This document shows, in pieces, positions 1-7,817 of a stretch of 64,000 nucleotides of DNA. The notes beneath the pieces are model-generated. The model was not told where the DNA came from. It searched no databases and saw only the letters and a list, made by a program, of their open reading frames with translations. Numbering within the stretch: position 1 is the stretch's first letter; each line of letters begins with the position of its first letter. The stretch comes from Bacillota bacterium. Lineage in GTDB: Bacteria; Bacillota; UBA4882; UBA8346. The DNA is taken from NCBI GenBank assembly GCA_023392595.1, contig JAEVYU010000085.1:1-64000 (forward strand), read 5' to 3'. The translations under genes and the position numbers were made by a program.

Positions 1-125
1 TGGCCTGTGCACTCATCGCCCTGGCCTGTGCACTCATCGCCCTGGCCTGTGCACTCATCGCCCTGGCCTGTGCACTCATCGCCCTGGCCTGTGCACTCAT
101 CGCCCTGGCCTGTGCACTCATCGCG
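1..125. repeat. 21-bp tandem minisatellite, about six copies
   Basis: A 21-bp unit (tggcctgtgcactcatcgcc plus c) is repeated head to tail from base 1, with unit starts at 1, 22, 43, 64, 85 and 106. The last copy decays after base 124. The array is cut by the window edge, so its true length is unknown. Because 21 is a multiple of three it can be read as a seven-residue repeat (HSSPWPV), but no ribosome binding site or start outside the array is visible and I do not call a gene. Confidence 0.95.
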
Positions 126-566
126 CCGTCCGTTTTTCCCCTCCATCGACATCCCGGCGTTCCATTCCGGTCAACCCCGGTTGTTTTTTCAAAGAAGGCA
201 GCGATTAGGGTACCAGGATAAATTCTTGAGTGAGGCGTTCAGAAAATAAACGATTCCTTGCCGAAGGGATAGTATAAAAAATGAAAACCGGAACCCAGCC
301 AAAAGCTCTGGATTCACGAAATTGGCAGGATTTAAAGATTCACCGGGAAAAAACTCCCACCACAAAATTCAACTGTTAAAAAAGACCTTCCCCATGGGGA
401 GCTAACTCTTGAAACCAAGACGGCATCCGGGGTTGTGGGGCAGTGAGGCAAATGAGGGTTGTCTAAAATATATATGAAAGAGGATCTAGAAAAAGATTCC
501 TTTGATCCAGAAAAAGGTCACAACCGTTTCGGAAAACATAGCCTCCAGTTCTTCTTGGCAAACGTT
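126..566. other. gene-free stretch between minisatellite and ABC transporter
   Basis: I see no convincing gene, RNA or clear terminator here. It lies downstream of the minus-strand B12 transport operon. A short CCCCATGGGG palindrome is near 393-402. Small open frames are present but have no recognisable protein character or ribosome binding site. Confidence 0.6.
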
Positions 567-1322
567 CTACACCCGCACCCTCCGGATTTGAAGAATGCCG
601 ACCCTCAAAAAAAACCCCAAATAGGCCATAAGTATCACAATCGACACTCCCGGCGCCATTCCCGCGGGGCCGCTCTGCCGTAACGCATAACTGGCATGAG
701 TCAGCGGCAATATCTCAATGATATAGCGCAAAAAGAGCGGTAAATGGCCGGTTGAAAAAAAAGTAGCGCATAAAAACGACATCGGCGTCAGTACGTAGGT
801 ATTAAAATTACTCATCTCCTCATGAGAATTCATCACCATCGCCGCCACCAGTCCCAAGGAGGCAAAAACAGCGCAATTCAAAAACAAGGCCAGCAGAAAT
901 AGCCAGCCGATCCTGACGTGGGCGCCGAAAAGATATGCCAACATCAGAATCACCGCCGAAGAAATCAATCCCCGTAAAACCCCGGCCAGGACTTTACCTA
1001 CCACATAGGAAGCAGGGCTAATGGGAGCCAGCAAATATTCTTCCAATGTCTTATGATAGAGCCGGCTCATATTCACCGGCGTCCCCACGGCGTTAAAGCT
1101 GATATTCATGGAATTTAACGCCAGAATCCCCGGTACAATGAAATCCAGGTAATTGCCATGATCCATTTGAAGATTGCGGCCCAACCCCCAGCCGAAAGCG
1201 ACCAAATATAACACCGGCGAAACCATCCGCGCCAAAATATAACGGCCCAGCCGCCGTTTCAAAACAAGCCAGTCCCTCCAGAATACCGTCCAAATTTGTC
1301 CCGCCGCCATCGCTATCGCCAT
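567..1322 (-). CDS. ABC-2 type transporter permease (daunorubicin/NodJ-like)
   Basis: This is a roughly 251-residue integral membrane protein with about six hydrophobic segments, in the style of ABC-2 (DrrB/NodJ) permeases. The N-terminal part (WRDWLVLKRR) and the central stretch around residues 90-110 (YHKTLEEYLLAP) resemble the conserved amphipathic region of that family. The chosen ATG lies about eight bases after GGGGGAG. A GTG nine bases upstream overlaps the stop of the ATPase gene as GTGA and is the alternative start. It forms an exporter with the ATPase encoded just before it. The substrate cannot be read from sequence. It is the last gene of a cobalamin-riboswitch operon, so a role in corrinoid or cobalt homeostasis is possible but inferred. 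Confidence 0.85.
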   Translation of the reverse strand: MAIAMAAGQIWTVFWRDWLVLKRRLGRYILARMVSPVLYLVAFGWGLGRNLQMDHGNYLDFIVPGILALNSMNISFNAVGTPVNMSRLYHKTLEEYLLAPISPASYVVGKVLAGVLRGLISSAVILMLAYLFGAHVRIGWLFLLALFLNCAVFASLGLVAAMVMNSHEEMSNFNTYVLTPMSFLCATFFSTGHLPLFLRYIIEILPLTHASYALRQSGPAGMAPGVSIVILMAYLGFFLRVGILQIRRVRV

Positions 1323-1327
1323 AGCCG

Positions 1328-2167
1328 TCACTCCCCCACTTTCCTGCCGGTAAGTTCGATAAAGACATCCTCCAGATTGGAACGGCGAATCGTGGCCGCC
1401 GTGGACAATTGGGCCGCAAAGCGCGCCGCTGCTAAACGATCCGCAAAAAACCGCCCTTCGGGATCTTCCTCCTGCCGCCACTCCACCACATACTCGCCTA
1501 AGCCCCGGCATAAATTGGCAGGGGAATCGAGGGCGATGCGTTTTCCCTGGTGAAGAATAGCCACCCGGTTGCATAAGTTTTCGGCTTCTTCGATATAATG
1601 GGTGGTCAACAAGACGGTAAGACCTTCACCGGCCAGCATACGGATGAATTCCCACAACCTCCGCCGGACCGCCGGATCAAGTCCCACCGTCGGTTCATCC
1701 AAAAATAAAATCTGTGGTTGATGCAATAAGGCCCTGGCAATCATCAACCGTCTTTTCATTCCGCCGGAAAAATCCTGCACCATGTCGTCGCTTCGTTCCG
1801 TCAATTCCACCAATTCCAGCAGTTCCCCGATTCTACGCTTCCTGGTCCCGGCCGGAATCCGGTGCAGTCTTCCGTGTAACTCCAAATTTTCTCTGGCGGT
1901 CAATTCCAGATCCAGGTTGAAATGCTGGGATACTACGCCGATCATGGCCTTGATCCGCCTTTCATCCTCGGGAATCCGGTAGCCGTTTATCATAATCCGG
2001 CCTGCGTCGGCCGAGGTCAATGTGGTCAGCAACTTAATCACCGTTGTTTTCCCGGCTCCGTTAGGCCCAAGCAGTCCAAACAACTCACCCTTCTCAATCG
2101 ATAAGTCCAGGTTATCAACGACTGTCCGGTCAGCGTATTTTTTGGTCAATTTCATGATTTCAATCAT
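1328..2167 (-). CDS. ABC-2 transporter ATP-binding protein (DrrA/NodI-like)
   Basis: This is a 279-residue ATPase subunit. Walker A GPNGAGKTT is at about residues 34-42, the ABC signature FSGGMKRR near 140, Walker B ILFLDEPTVGLD near 160 and the H-loop histidine in TTHYIEEAE near 195. A C-terminal extension after the nucleotide-binding domain ends in LEDVFIELTGRKVGE, typical of the DrrA/CcmA-like exporters. The ATG overlaps the stop of the preceding btuD-like gene by eight bases and the gene ends at the start of the permease, so the three are translationally linked. It powers the membrane subunit encoded next. The transported compound is unknown. Confidence 0.9.
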   Translation of the reverse strand: MIEIMKLTKKYADRTVVDNLDLSIEKGELFGLLGPNGAGKTTVIKLLTTLTSADAGRIMINGYRIPEDERRIKAMIGVVSQHFNLDLELTARENLELHGRLHRIPAGTRKRRIGELLELVELTERSDDMVQDFSGGMKRRLMIARALLHQPQILFLDEPTVGLDPAVRRRLWEFIRMLAGEGLTVLLTTHYIEEAENLCNRVAILHQGKRIALDSPANLCRGLGEYVVEWRQEEDPEGRFFADRLAAARFAAQLSTAATIRRSNLEDVFIELTGRKVGE

Positions 2168-3002
2168 TTTGATGACCACTCTTTCGATCGGTTTCTGCCG
2201 AAGCGGCAATCCCCTTGGCCAGGCAAACCGGCCTCCCGTTGGGGTCCAGCCAAAAATCGGCCTCAACGCCAAATACCGCCCGGAGCATTTCCCCGGTAAT
2301 CACTTCGGCGGGGCGGCCGCTGGCATACAAGCTTCCCTGGGACAGCACCGCCACAGTATCGGAATAACGGGCCGCGTAATTGATATCATGCAGCGCCATG
2401 ATCACGGCGATATTCTGTTCCTGATTCAACCGGGCCAACAAGTCAAGGACTTCAAGCTGATGATAAAGGTCCAGATAAGTGGTGGGTTCATCCAGCAGCA
2501 AAATCCGGGGTTTTTGCGCCAAGGCCATGGCTATCCAAGCCCGCTGCCGTTCTCCTCCGGACAAAGTGTTGAGGGGCCGTAAGGCCAGCGGCAGCAATCC
2601 AGTCTGCTCCAAAGCCCATTCCACCACAGTTTTATCTTCCACGCCCGAACTGGCGGCTACACGCGACGGCCATCGCCAGCTTTGATGAGGAAAGCGGCCG
2701 TAGGCAACCAAGTCCCCCACCGTCAGATCGCCGGAACTATGGGGCGCCTGATGCAAGATAGCCAGCCCCCTGGCAAGTTCCTTGCCATTCAATTCCTTGA
2801 TATCCTTCCCGTCAAGCAGCACCGTTCCTTGGCGCGGTTTTAAATTGCGCGCCAGTATCCGCAACAAGGTGCTCTTGCCTGAACCGTTAGGCCCGATAAT
2901 GGAGATGATTTCCCGCCCCTTGATGGACAAGGACAATCCATGAATGACGGTTCGCTCTCCAAAGCAGGCCGAGATTTGATTAGCCCTCAATACAGCGCTC
3001 AT
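2160..3002 (-). CDS. btuD: corrinoid/siderophore ABC transporter ATPase (BtuD/FecE family)
   Basis: This is a 280-residue ATPase of the BtuD/FecE family. Walker A GPNGSGKST is near residue 37, the signature LSGGERQR near 150, Walker B ILLLDEPTTYLD near 170 and the switch histidine in ALHDINYAAR near 205. The start follows AGGAGGG with seven bases spacing and overlaps the stop of the permease gene (TAATG). It energises uptake by the upstream permease and binding protein. Membership in a cobalamin-riboswitch operon with cbiK and cbiL makes cobalamin or a precursor such as cobinamide the likely substrate. The family also includes haem and Fe-siderophore importers, so the substrate rests on context. 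Confidence 0.9.
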   Translation of the reverse strand: MSAVLRANQISACFGERTVIHGLSLSIKGREIISIIGPNGSGKSTLLRILARNLKPRQGTVLLDGKDIKELNGKELARGLAILHQAPHSSGDLTVGDLVAYGRFPHQSWRWPSRVAASSGVEDKTVVEWALEQTGLLPLALRPLNTLSGGERQRAWIAMALAQKPRILLLDEPTTYLDLYHQLEVLDLLARLNQEQNIAVIMALHDINYAARYSDTVAVLSQGSLYASGRPAEVITGEMLRAVFGVEADFWLDPNGRPVCLAKGIAASAETDRKSGHQND

Positions 3003-3982
3003 TACCTTTCCCTCCTGAGCAGATAAAGAAAAAAGGGAGCTCCTAAAAAAGCCATAATCACTCCCACCGGCATCTCCACCGGGGCCAGCACCGTGCGGGC
3101 CAAGGTATCGCAAATCACGATCAGAGCCATTCCCAATAAGGCCGAGCCGGGGAGTAAAAAGCGGTAATCGGAACCGAGGAGCAGACGGATTGTGTGAGGC
3201 ACGATCAAACCCACGAACCCCAATAGACCGACGATACTTACCGCACTGGCGGCCAGTAAGGCCGCCACCGCGGTCATCACCAGCCGGGTCGCCTCCACAC
3301 GAAGCCCTAAGCTCCTGGCCGTTTCATCCCCCAGACTCAGGATATTTAAGCGCCCCGCGCCTGCAAAAGCCACCAGGCCGCCCAGGAGCGAGTAGGGCAA
3401 AATGATCTGGAGATGGGGCCAGCTTCTGGCAGTCAGCCCACCGATCATCCAGATCAAGGCCCCATGAACCCGGTCGCTGTAAAACACCAAAAGGGCCGAG
3501 ATTCCCGAGCCTAAAAACGCCGAAACGGCGACCCCGGCCAAAATCATCCGCAGCGGCCGCACGCCGTCTTTCCAGGCAAGAATATAGATCAAGGCCGCGG
3601 CCCCCATCGCCCCGATAAAAGCCACCGGCGTCAACAAGGTTTGCATTTTCGGATAAAGCACCAGAACGATGATTCCGGCCAGGCCGGCTCCGGAAGAAAT
3701 CCCGATCACATGGGGATCGGCCAATGGATTTCTCATCACCGCCTGCAAAATGGCTCCCGCCAAAGCCAGGTTCATTCCCACCAAAGCTCCGACCAGGGTC
3801 CGCGGCAGTCGGATATTCCAGATAATCTGGGCCTGGAAGCCGGATTGATGATTACCAAGGGCTTTGATGATTTGCTCCGGAGTAATGTCGACCGCGCCCT
3901 TCATCAGGCTCAAGGTCATCCCGGCGACCACCCCGGCGGCCAGGGCAACCAGTACCGTAATCCGCCAAATCCGGCGATCCAT
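3002..3982 (-). CDS. btuC: corrinoid ABC transporter permease (BtuC/FecCD family)
   Basis: This is a hydrophobic protein of about 326 residues with the ten-helix FecCD/BtuC pattern. Family landmarks are RLPRTLVGALVG near residue 60, NPLADPHVIGISSGAG near 90, and GLLGFVGLIVPH in the C-terminal third, which forms the coupling region to the ATPase. I chose the ATG at 3982 just before the first membrane helix. It has only a weak ribosome binding site, and a TTG at 4048 that would overlap the upstream gene is an alternative. It forms the membrane channel of the BtuFCD-like importer and is flanked by its binding protein and ATPase with overlaps or very short gaps. Confidence 0.9.
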   Translation of the reverse strand: MDRRIWRITVLVALAAGVVAGMTLSLMKGAVDITPEQIIKALGNHQSGFQAQIIWNIRLPRTLVGALVGMNLALAGAILQAVMRNPLADPHVIGISSGAGLAGIIVLVLYPKMQTLLTPVAFIGAMGAAALIYILAWKDGVRPLRMILAGVAVSAFLGSGISALLVFYSDRVHGALIWMIGGLTARSWPHLQIILPYSLLGGLVAFAGAGRLNILSLGDETARSLGLRVEATRLVMTAVAALLAASAVSIVGLLGFVGLIVPHTIRLLLGSDYRFLLPGSALLGMALIVICDTLARTVLAPVEMPVGVIMAFLGAPFFLYLLRRER

Positions 3983-4013
3983 AAAACGAAAACGGTTCCC
4001 TACCGGAATTCTC

Positions 4014-5000
4014 TCATTTTCCAACGGCGTAAACCTCTGGGTAGACAATTTGGGCCATGGTTTCCGCAGCTTCAGGAATTCGCGGGCCCGGATTTAACAA
4101 AAACAATTCCGAAGGCAAAAAGACCATCTTTTGGTTACGTACGGCCCGTAAAGCGGCCCAGGCCGGGTTATTTTCCACATCCTCGCGGATGGTTTTTTCA
4201 ATTTCCTCTTTTTTGCCCATGGTCACCACAAAAATGAAGTCGGGATCGCTGGCCACCAATTTTTCCAGGCTATAGGGAGTCAGGTCGGAACCGCTGTCCA
4301 TGGGCTTGCTGCCTGCCACCACGTTCTGCAAACGCAACAATTTTGCCGTGTTGCCGGCGATACTGTTTTCCAGTTCCAAAGTCACGCTTTTGGCAGTGGC
4401 ATGAAGAATGGCGATTTTAGTGGTTTTGGCGGGAAGCTTATCCGTAATCAACTTCAACTTTGACTTCATGGATTCCAGCATAGCTTGGGCCTTTTTCTGG
4501 GTACCGGCAAGATTCCCAAACAAAGTGATTTTCGCGAACACATCATCATAAGTTTTATATTGGAGGACTATCACCGGGATATTATTGCTTTCCAATACCG
4601 GAACCAGCATATCATGCATTCCCTGCATGGCAATAACCAAATCAGGCTGCAAAGCCACAACTTTTTCAACATTGATATGATAAACAAACCCAATTTCCGG
4701 GATCTCCCGGCCCTGTTCGGGTAAATCGCCGAGTTTGGCGCTGGAATTGGGACGGCCGACGGCTTTCCCGCCTACCGCATATAAAAGATCCAGAAATGAC
4801 GGTGACAGTACCACAATCCGCCTGGGTTTATGCTTCAAAACAATAGCCCGCCCGGCATCGTCCGCTATTTTTAAATAACCGTCCGCCGTAGCGCCGCCGG
4901 ATGCGGATTGCCTGGCCTGGAGTCCGGAAGATGTTATCAATACTGCGACGGCGATGAAGATACCCATCACACTTAAACGTAAATTTCCCTGCAAATCCAT
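4014..5000 (-). CDS. btuF: corrinoid/siderophore-binding periplasmic protein (BtuF/FepB family)
   Basis: This is a substrate-binding protein of about 328 residues with the periplasmic binding fold of family PF01497: RRIVVLSPSFLDLLYAVGG, then EKVVALQPDLVIAM, a long linker helix and a C-terminal lobe ending near EAAETMAQIVYPE. The N-terminus is a basic region followed by a hydrophobic segment (VMGIFIAVAVLI), but there is no cysteine and so no lipobox, unlike the usual lipoprotein version in monoderm Bacillota. The ATG sits directly after AGAGGTGG. A TTG six bases further in has better spacing and may be the real start. It delivers ligand to the permease encoded next, most likely a corrinoid from the riboswitch context. 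Confidence 0.88.
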   Translation of the reverse strand: MDLQGNLRLSVMGIFIAVAVLITSSGLQARQSASGGATADGYLKIADDAGRAIVLKHKPRRIVVLSPSFLDLLYAVGGKAVGRPNSSAKLGDLPEQGREIPEIGFVYHINVEKVVALQPDLVIAMQGMHDMLVPVLESNNIPVIVLQYKTYDDVFAKITLFGNLAGTQKKAQAMLESMKSKLKLITDKLPAKTTKIAILHATAKSVTLELENSIAGNTAKLLRLQNVVAGSKPMDSGSDLTPYSLEKLVASDPDFIFVVTMGKKEEIEKTIREDVENNPAWAALRAVRNQKMVFLPSELFLLNPGPRIPEAAETMAQIVYPEVYAVGK

Positions 5001-5055
5001 CCACCTCTTTATTTCCCGATCAATATTCAATCATAAAGGCAAGCAAGCCCGTCCG

Positions 5056-5760
5056 TCATGGTTTACTGCGGCGCCCTAAGATCGTCGACAAGTAATTCAC
5101 CCCTTGATCGCCAATATTCTTTAGATCACGAACCACTTGTTCACCGTCCAAACCGCAGCGGCTGACCATTACGGCATGTTCCGCCTGTCCATGACGGTTC
5201 AGCTTATCAACCACCTGCCGGTAATTTTTATAAACCTTCATCATCACTACATTATCGGAAATTTCCAAAATCCGGTCCATTTTCTCTTCCGAAATGGTTG
5301 CCGGAATAATACTCAATATATCTTCCCCTTCAGCCAGCGGATAACCAATCTTGCTCCCGATTGCGCAAAAAGCCGGCACTCCCGGAACGGTTTCCACCGG
5401 GTACCCGCAGTTTTCCAATAAGTGAAATATATAAATGTAGGTGCTGTAGAACATCGGGTCGCCCAAAGTCAGAAAAACAACTTTTTTGCCCTCGGCCAGC
5501 AATTCAAGAATAACGTTTCTATTTGCCTCCCAGGCCTTTGATAGAGTCTGGTCATGATAGACCATGGGAAAAACCATTTGGACAATCGCTACATCCGCTT
5601 TTAAAAAAGGTTTGGCGATAGCCAAAGCCGTACTGTCGTCCTTTTTTTCCGTCTTGGGCGCTAAGATCACATCAGCCGCTCCAATCACTTTCACCGCCTT
5701 CACGGTAAGCAGTTCGGGATCACCGGGGCCGACGCCGACGCCATAAAATGCTCCTGCCAT
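5056..5760 (-). CDS. cbiL: precorrin-2/cobalt-factor-II C20-methyltransferase
   Basis: This is a 234-residue SAM-dependent tetrapyrrole methylase that adds the C20 methyl to cobalt-factor II in the anaerobic corrin pathway. The opening YGVGVGPGDPELLTVKAV is the family signature glycine loop. TLGDPMFYSTY near residue 95 and ETVPGVPAFCAIG near 125 identify the CbiL/CobI branch. The start ATG follows AGGAGATC with good spacing. It lies directly after cbiK, which makes its substrate by inserting cobalt into sirohydrochlorin, and before the corrinoid importer genes. The length is normal for the family. Confidence 0.93.
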   Translation of the reverse strand: MAGAFYGVGVGPGDPELLTVKAVKVIGAADVILAPKTEKKDDSTALAIAKPFLKADVAIVQMVFPMVYHDQTLSKAWEANRNVILELLAEGKKVVFLTLGDPMFYSTYIYIFHLLENCGYPVETVPGVPAFCAIGSKIGYPLAEGEDILSIIPATISEEKMDRILEISDNVVMMKVYKNYRQVVDKLNRHGQAEHAVMVSRCGLDGEQVVRDLKNIGDQGVNYLSTILGRRSKP

Positions 5761-5852
5761 GATTGATCTCCTCATCAATAGTAAACTTCCGCTCGGCTTA
5801 AAGATCAACCCCGGCCTACAAAGGCCGGAATTGATCCGGAACGATTGCCGGT

Positions 5853-6797
5853 TTATTGGATATCCGGGATCGAAGGCTTGTCTTCTCCCCGCTTGGTATA
5901 TTGACCGTCGATGGCGTCTTTCACATGTTGGACATAAATATCTTGAATGCCCGCATTTTCACCCAGTCCGTGGATGTAAGTTTTTACCTGGTATCCGGCC
6001 TTTTGAAGCTGAGATTTAAATGAATCTTCTTCATCGCCTGCCATATCATTGTTGGCGTGATCTCCGGCAACCAGCATAAACGGCATTAAGGTCACCGTCT
6101 TGATTTTATTCTTTTTCAGTTTCGCCAATAAATTCTCTACGGTCGGATATCCTTCCACTGTAAAGGTAAAGACATTTTTAAGGCCTGCATCTTCCAACTT
6201 TAACTGCAGCGCGGCATAGGCGGTATTGGCCGGGCTCACGCCGCCGTGGCCCATCAGGGCGACTGCATCTTGGGGGCCAAGTTTGGGCAACTGTTTTTGA
6301 ATGGCCTTGATGGCGATTAAATAATCATCCGGTTTTTCCCCTTCTTGCCCCGTGTAGTAAAGCAGCGGACGGCCGACTGCTATTTTGGCAAAGTCCTTCT
6401 CATAGCCGGCTACTGCCTTATTCAGCTTTTCATACTCCTCGCCGGCTTCAATATGAAGGGGTTGGATGATAACTTCCGTATAACCATCCGCCTTTAATTT
6501 TTCCAAAGCTTGTCTTTCCGTATCAACCTTTAAGCCGTCCCGCTCGGCCAGCCTCTTAATGATGATCCGTGAAGTAAAAGCGCGACGCACTTCATAATCG
6601 GGAAAAGCCGCCCGGATTTTGTTCTCCACCGCTTCGGTGGTCACTTTGCGGGTATCCGCAAAGGTGGTGCCGAAGCTTACCACCAGAATCGCTTTTTTTC
6701 CGGCTTGTCCCTCCGCGGCATAAGCGTCAAAGTTGACCGCTTCCAAACCCAGGGTTATCAAAAACGCAACCGTCAAGCAACGAATGATTTTTTTCAT
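5853..6797 (-). CDS. cbiK: anaerobic cobalt chelatase CbiK with signal peptide
   Basis: This protein of about 314 residues is a CbiK-type sirohydrochlorin cobaltochelatase. After the N-terminus the core opens with ILVVSFGTTFADTR, and the metal-site histidines are in QPLHIEAGEEY (about H115), GHGG (about H184) and AGDHANNDMAGDEEDS (about H247). The first 28 residues form a signal peptide: KK, a hydrophobic stretch, then a plausible cleavage site AYA/AE. Periplasmic CbiK is known in Desulfovibrio (CbiK-P). Here it appears to be the only chelatase in the window, which is odd for a cytoplasmic pathway. AAAGGAG precedes the ATG by nine bases. It is the first gene after a cobalamin riboswitch. Confidence 0.92.
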   Translation of the reverse strand: MKKIIRCLTVAFLITLGLEAVNFDAYAAEGQAGKKAILVVSFGTTFADTRKVTTEAVENKIRAAFPDYEVRRAFTSRIIIKRLAERDGLKVDTERQALEKLKADGYTEVIIQPLHIEAGEEYEKLNKAVAGYEKDFAKIAVGRPLLYYTGQEGEKPDDYLIAIKAIQKQLPKLGPQDAVALMGHGGVSPANTAYAALQLKLEDAGLKNVFTFTVEGYPTVENLLAKLKKNKIKTVTLMPFMLVAGDHANNDMAGDEEDSFKSQLQKAGYQVKTYIHGLGENAGIQDIYVQHVKDAIDGQYTKRGEDKPSIPDIQ

Positions 6798-6914
6798 GGA
6801 ATTCGACTCCTTTAAATGATTTAACAATGAAATAAATTTCCTGCACGGGTTAAACTGTCTCCGGCTAAGGAACTTTCCTGTGAAAGGCTTGATGGGCTTT
6901 CAACTTAAAACAAC

Positions 6915-7125
6915 ACCTCCCTATCGCTCGTAGGTTGGATATTCAATCATTACAGGCAGGTCTTCTGGCTCAAGCGTCAATATTCTCCAAACCTTCCCGG
7001 TTTTCCAGTGGCGTTTACCTGGAGAATTCTGCTTTTACAGCGGCGGGACCACGTGGGATTTTCACCCGACTTCCCTTTTCACCGGTTTATCATGGATGAT
7101 GAAATCCTAACCGGCACCTGTAATT
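6915..7125 (-). promoter_or_regulatory. cobalamin riboswitch upstream of cbiK operon
   Basis: On the minus strand this leader carries the cobalamin aptamer landmarks in order: GGTGCCGGTTAGG at the 5' side, GGGAAGTCGGGTGAAAATCC, the B12 box region GGTCCCGCCGCTGTAA, an AACGCCACTGG segment and GCCAGAAGACCTGCC. A CCTACGAGCGATAGGGAGG element follows. No U-tailed terminator is visible before cbiK, so control may be translational or use a weaker structure. It governs cbiK, cbiL, the importer and the ABC-2 genes. Confidence 0.93.
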
Positions 7126-7208
7126 GATGAAACAATGTTATCTATAAACCCCAAAAATAATAACCCGCACGTGCACGCGTTGTTTGGGTGCGTTTGGGGG
7201 TTCTGACT

Positions 7209-7778
7209 TTAAAATTCAATTCCTTTCCTGGCCTTAATTCCCCGGCTGTAAGGATGTTTCACCGCTTTGATTTCCGATACGTAATCCGCCAGTTCCACCA
7301 AATCCGCCGGGGCGTTTCTACCGGTCATCACCAGTTCCAAAGCGCCGGGCTTTTCCCGCACCCATCGGGCGACATCATCCAGGGGAAGCAGGCCGTTGGA
7401 AATGGCGGCCATGATTTCATCCAGGATCAACAAATCGCATTGACCCCGACTCCCCAAATCTTTGGCGGTTTCCCACAATCCACCGGTCCCGGACCGGACA
7501 GCCTGCAATTCCTGGGGATTCATATCTTTGATGAATTTGACCTTATCCGGATTGCGATAAACTTTAAATATTTCTCCCAGCCCCCGGAGTATCTTCAACT
7601 CCCCGGTGTCCGTCCCTTTAAGAAATTGAACCAGGGCCACTCTTAAATCCCCGCCGCAAGCTCTGATGCCCAAACCGAGCGCGGCCGTTGTTTTCCCTTT
7701 GCCCTCACCGGTATAAATATGTACCAAACCCTGCAATTTTCGCTCATCCTTTCCTTTTTTACCCGAAGTTTTTATCAT
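7209..7778 (-). CDS. cobO: cob(I)alamin adenosyltransferase, CobO/BtuR type
   Basis: This 189-residue P-loop enzyme transfers the adenosyl group of ATP to the cobalt of cob(I)alamin or an a,c-diamide precursor. The P-loop GEGKGKTTAALG is at residues 24-35, followed by VALVQFLKG, the Walker-B-like LLILDEIMAAI near 120 and TGRNAPADLVELADYVSE near 150, all typical of CobA/CobO. The length is normal. It is the last gene of the long cobalamin operon, 39 bases after cbiP. The ribosome binding site before its ATG is weak. Confidence 0.94.
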   Translation of the reverse strand: MIKTSGKKGKDERKLQGLVHIYTGEGKGKTTAALGLGIRACGGDLRVALVQFLKGTDTGELKILRGLGEIFKVYRNPDKVKFIKDMNPQELQAVRSGTGGLWETAKDLGSRGQCDLLILDEIMAAISNGLLPLDDVARWVREKPGALELVMTGRNAPADLVELADYVSEIKAVKHPYSRGIKARKGIEF

Positions 7779-7817
7779 CCGGCATAAAGGACCGTTCTCT
7801 GTATTTTAAAGTCAAGC

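Noticed and set aside
1..125. CRISPR array
   Set aside because: The units are contiguous with no unique spacers, so this is a simple tandem repeat.
7..249. Open frame starting in the minisatellite
   Set aside because: Its start is just the repeat itself, no ribosome binding site is visible and the non-repeat half shows no protein family features.
2022..2582. Long plus-strand frame opposite the ABC ATPases
   Set aside because: Antisense shadow of two well-supported genes.
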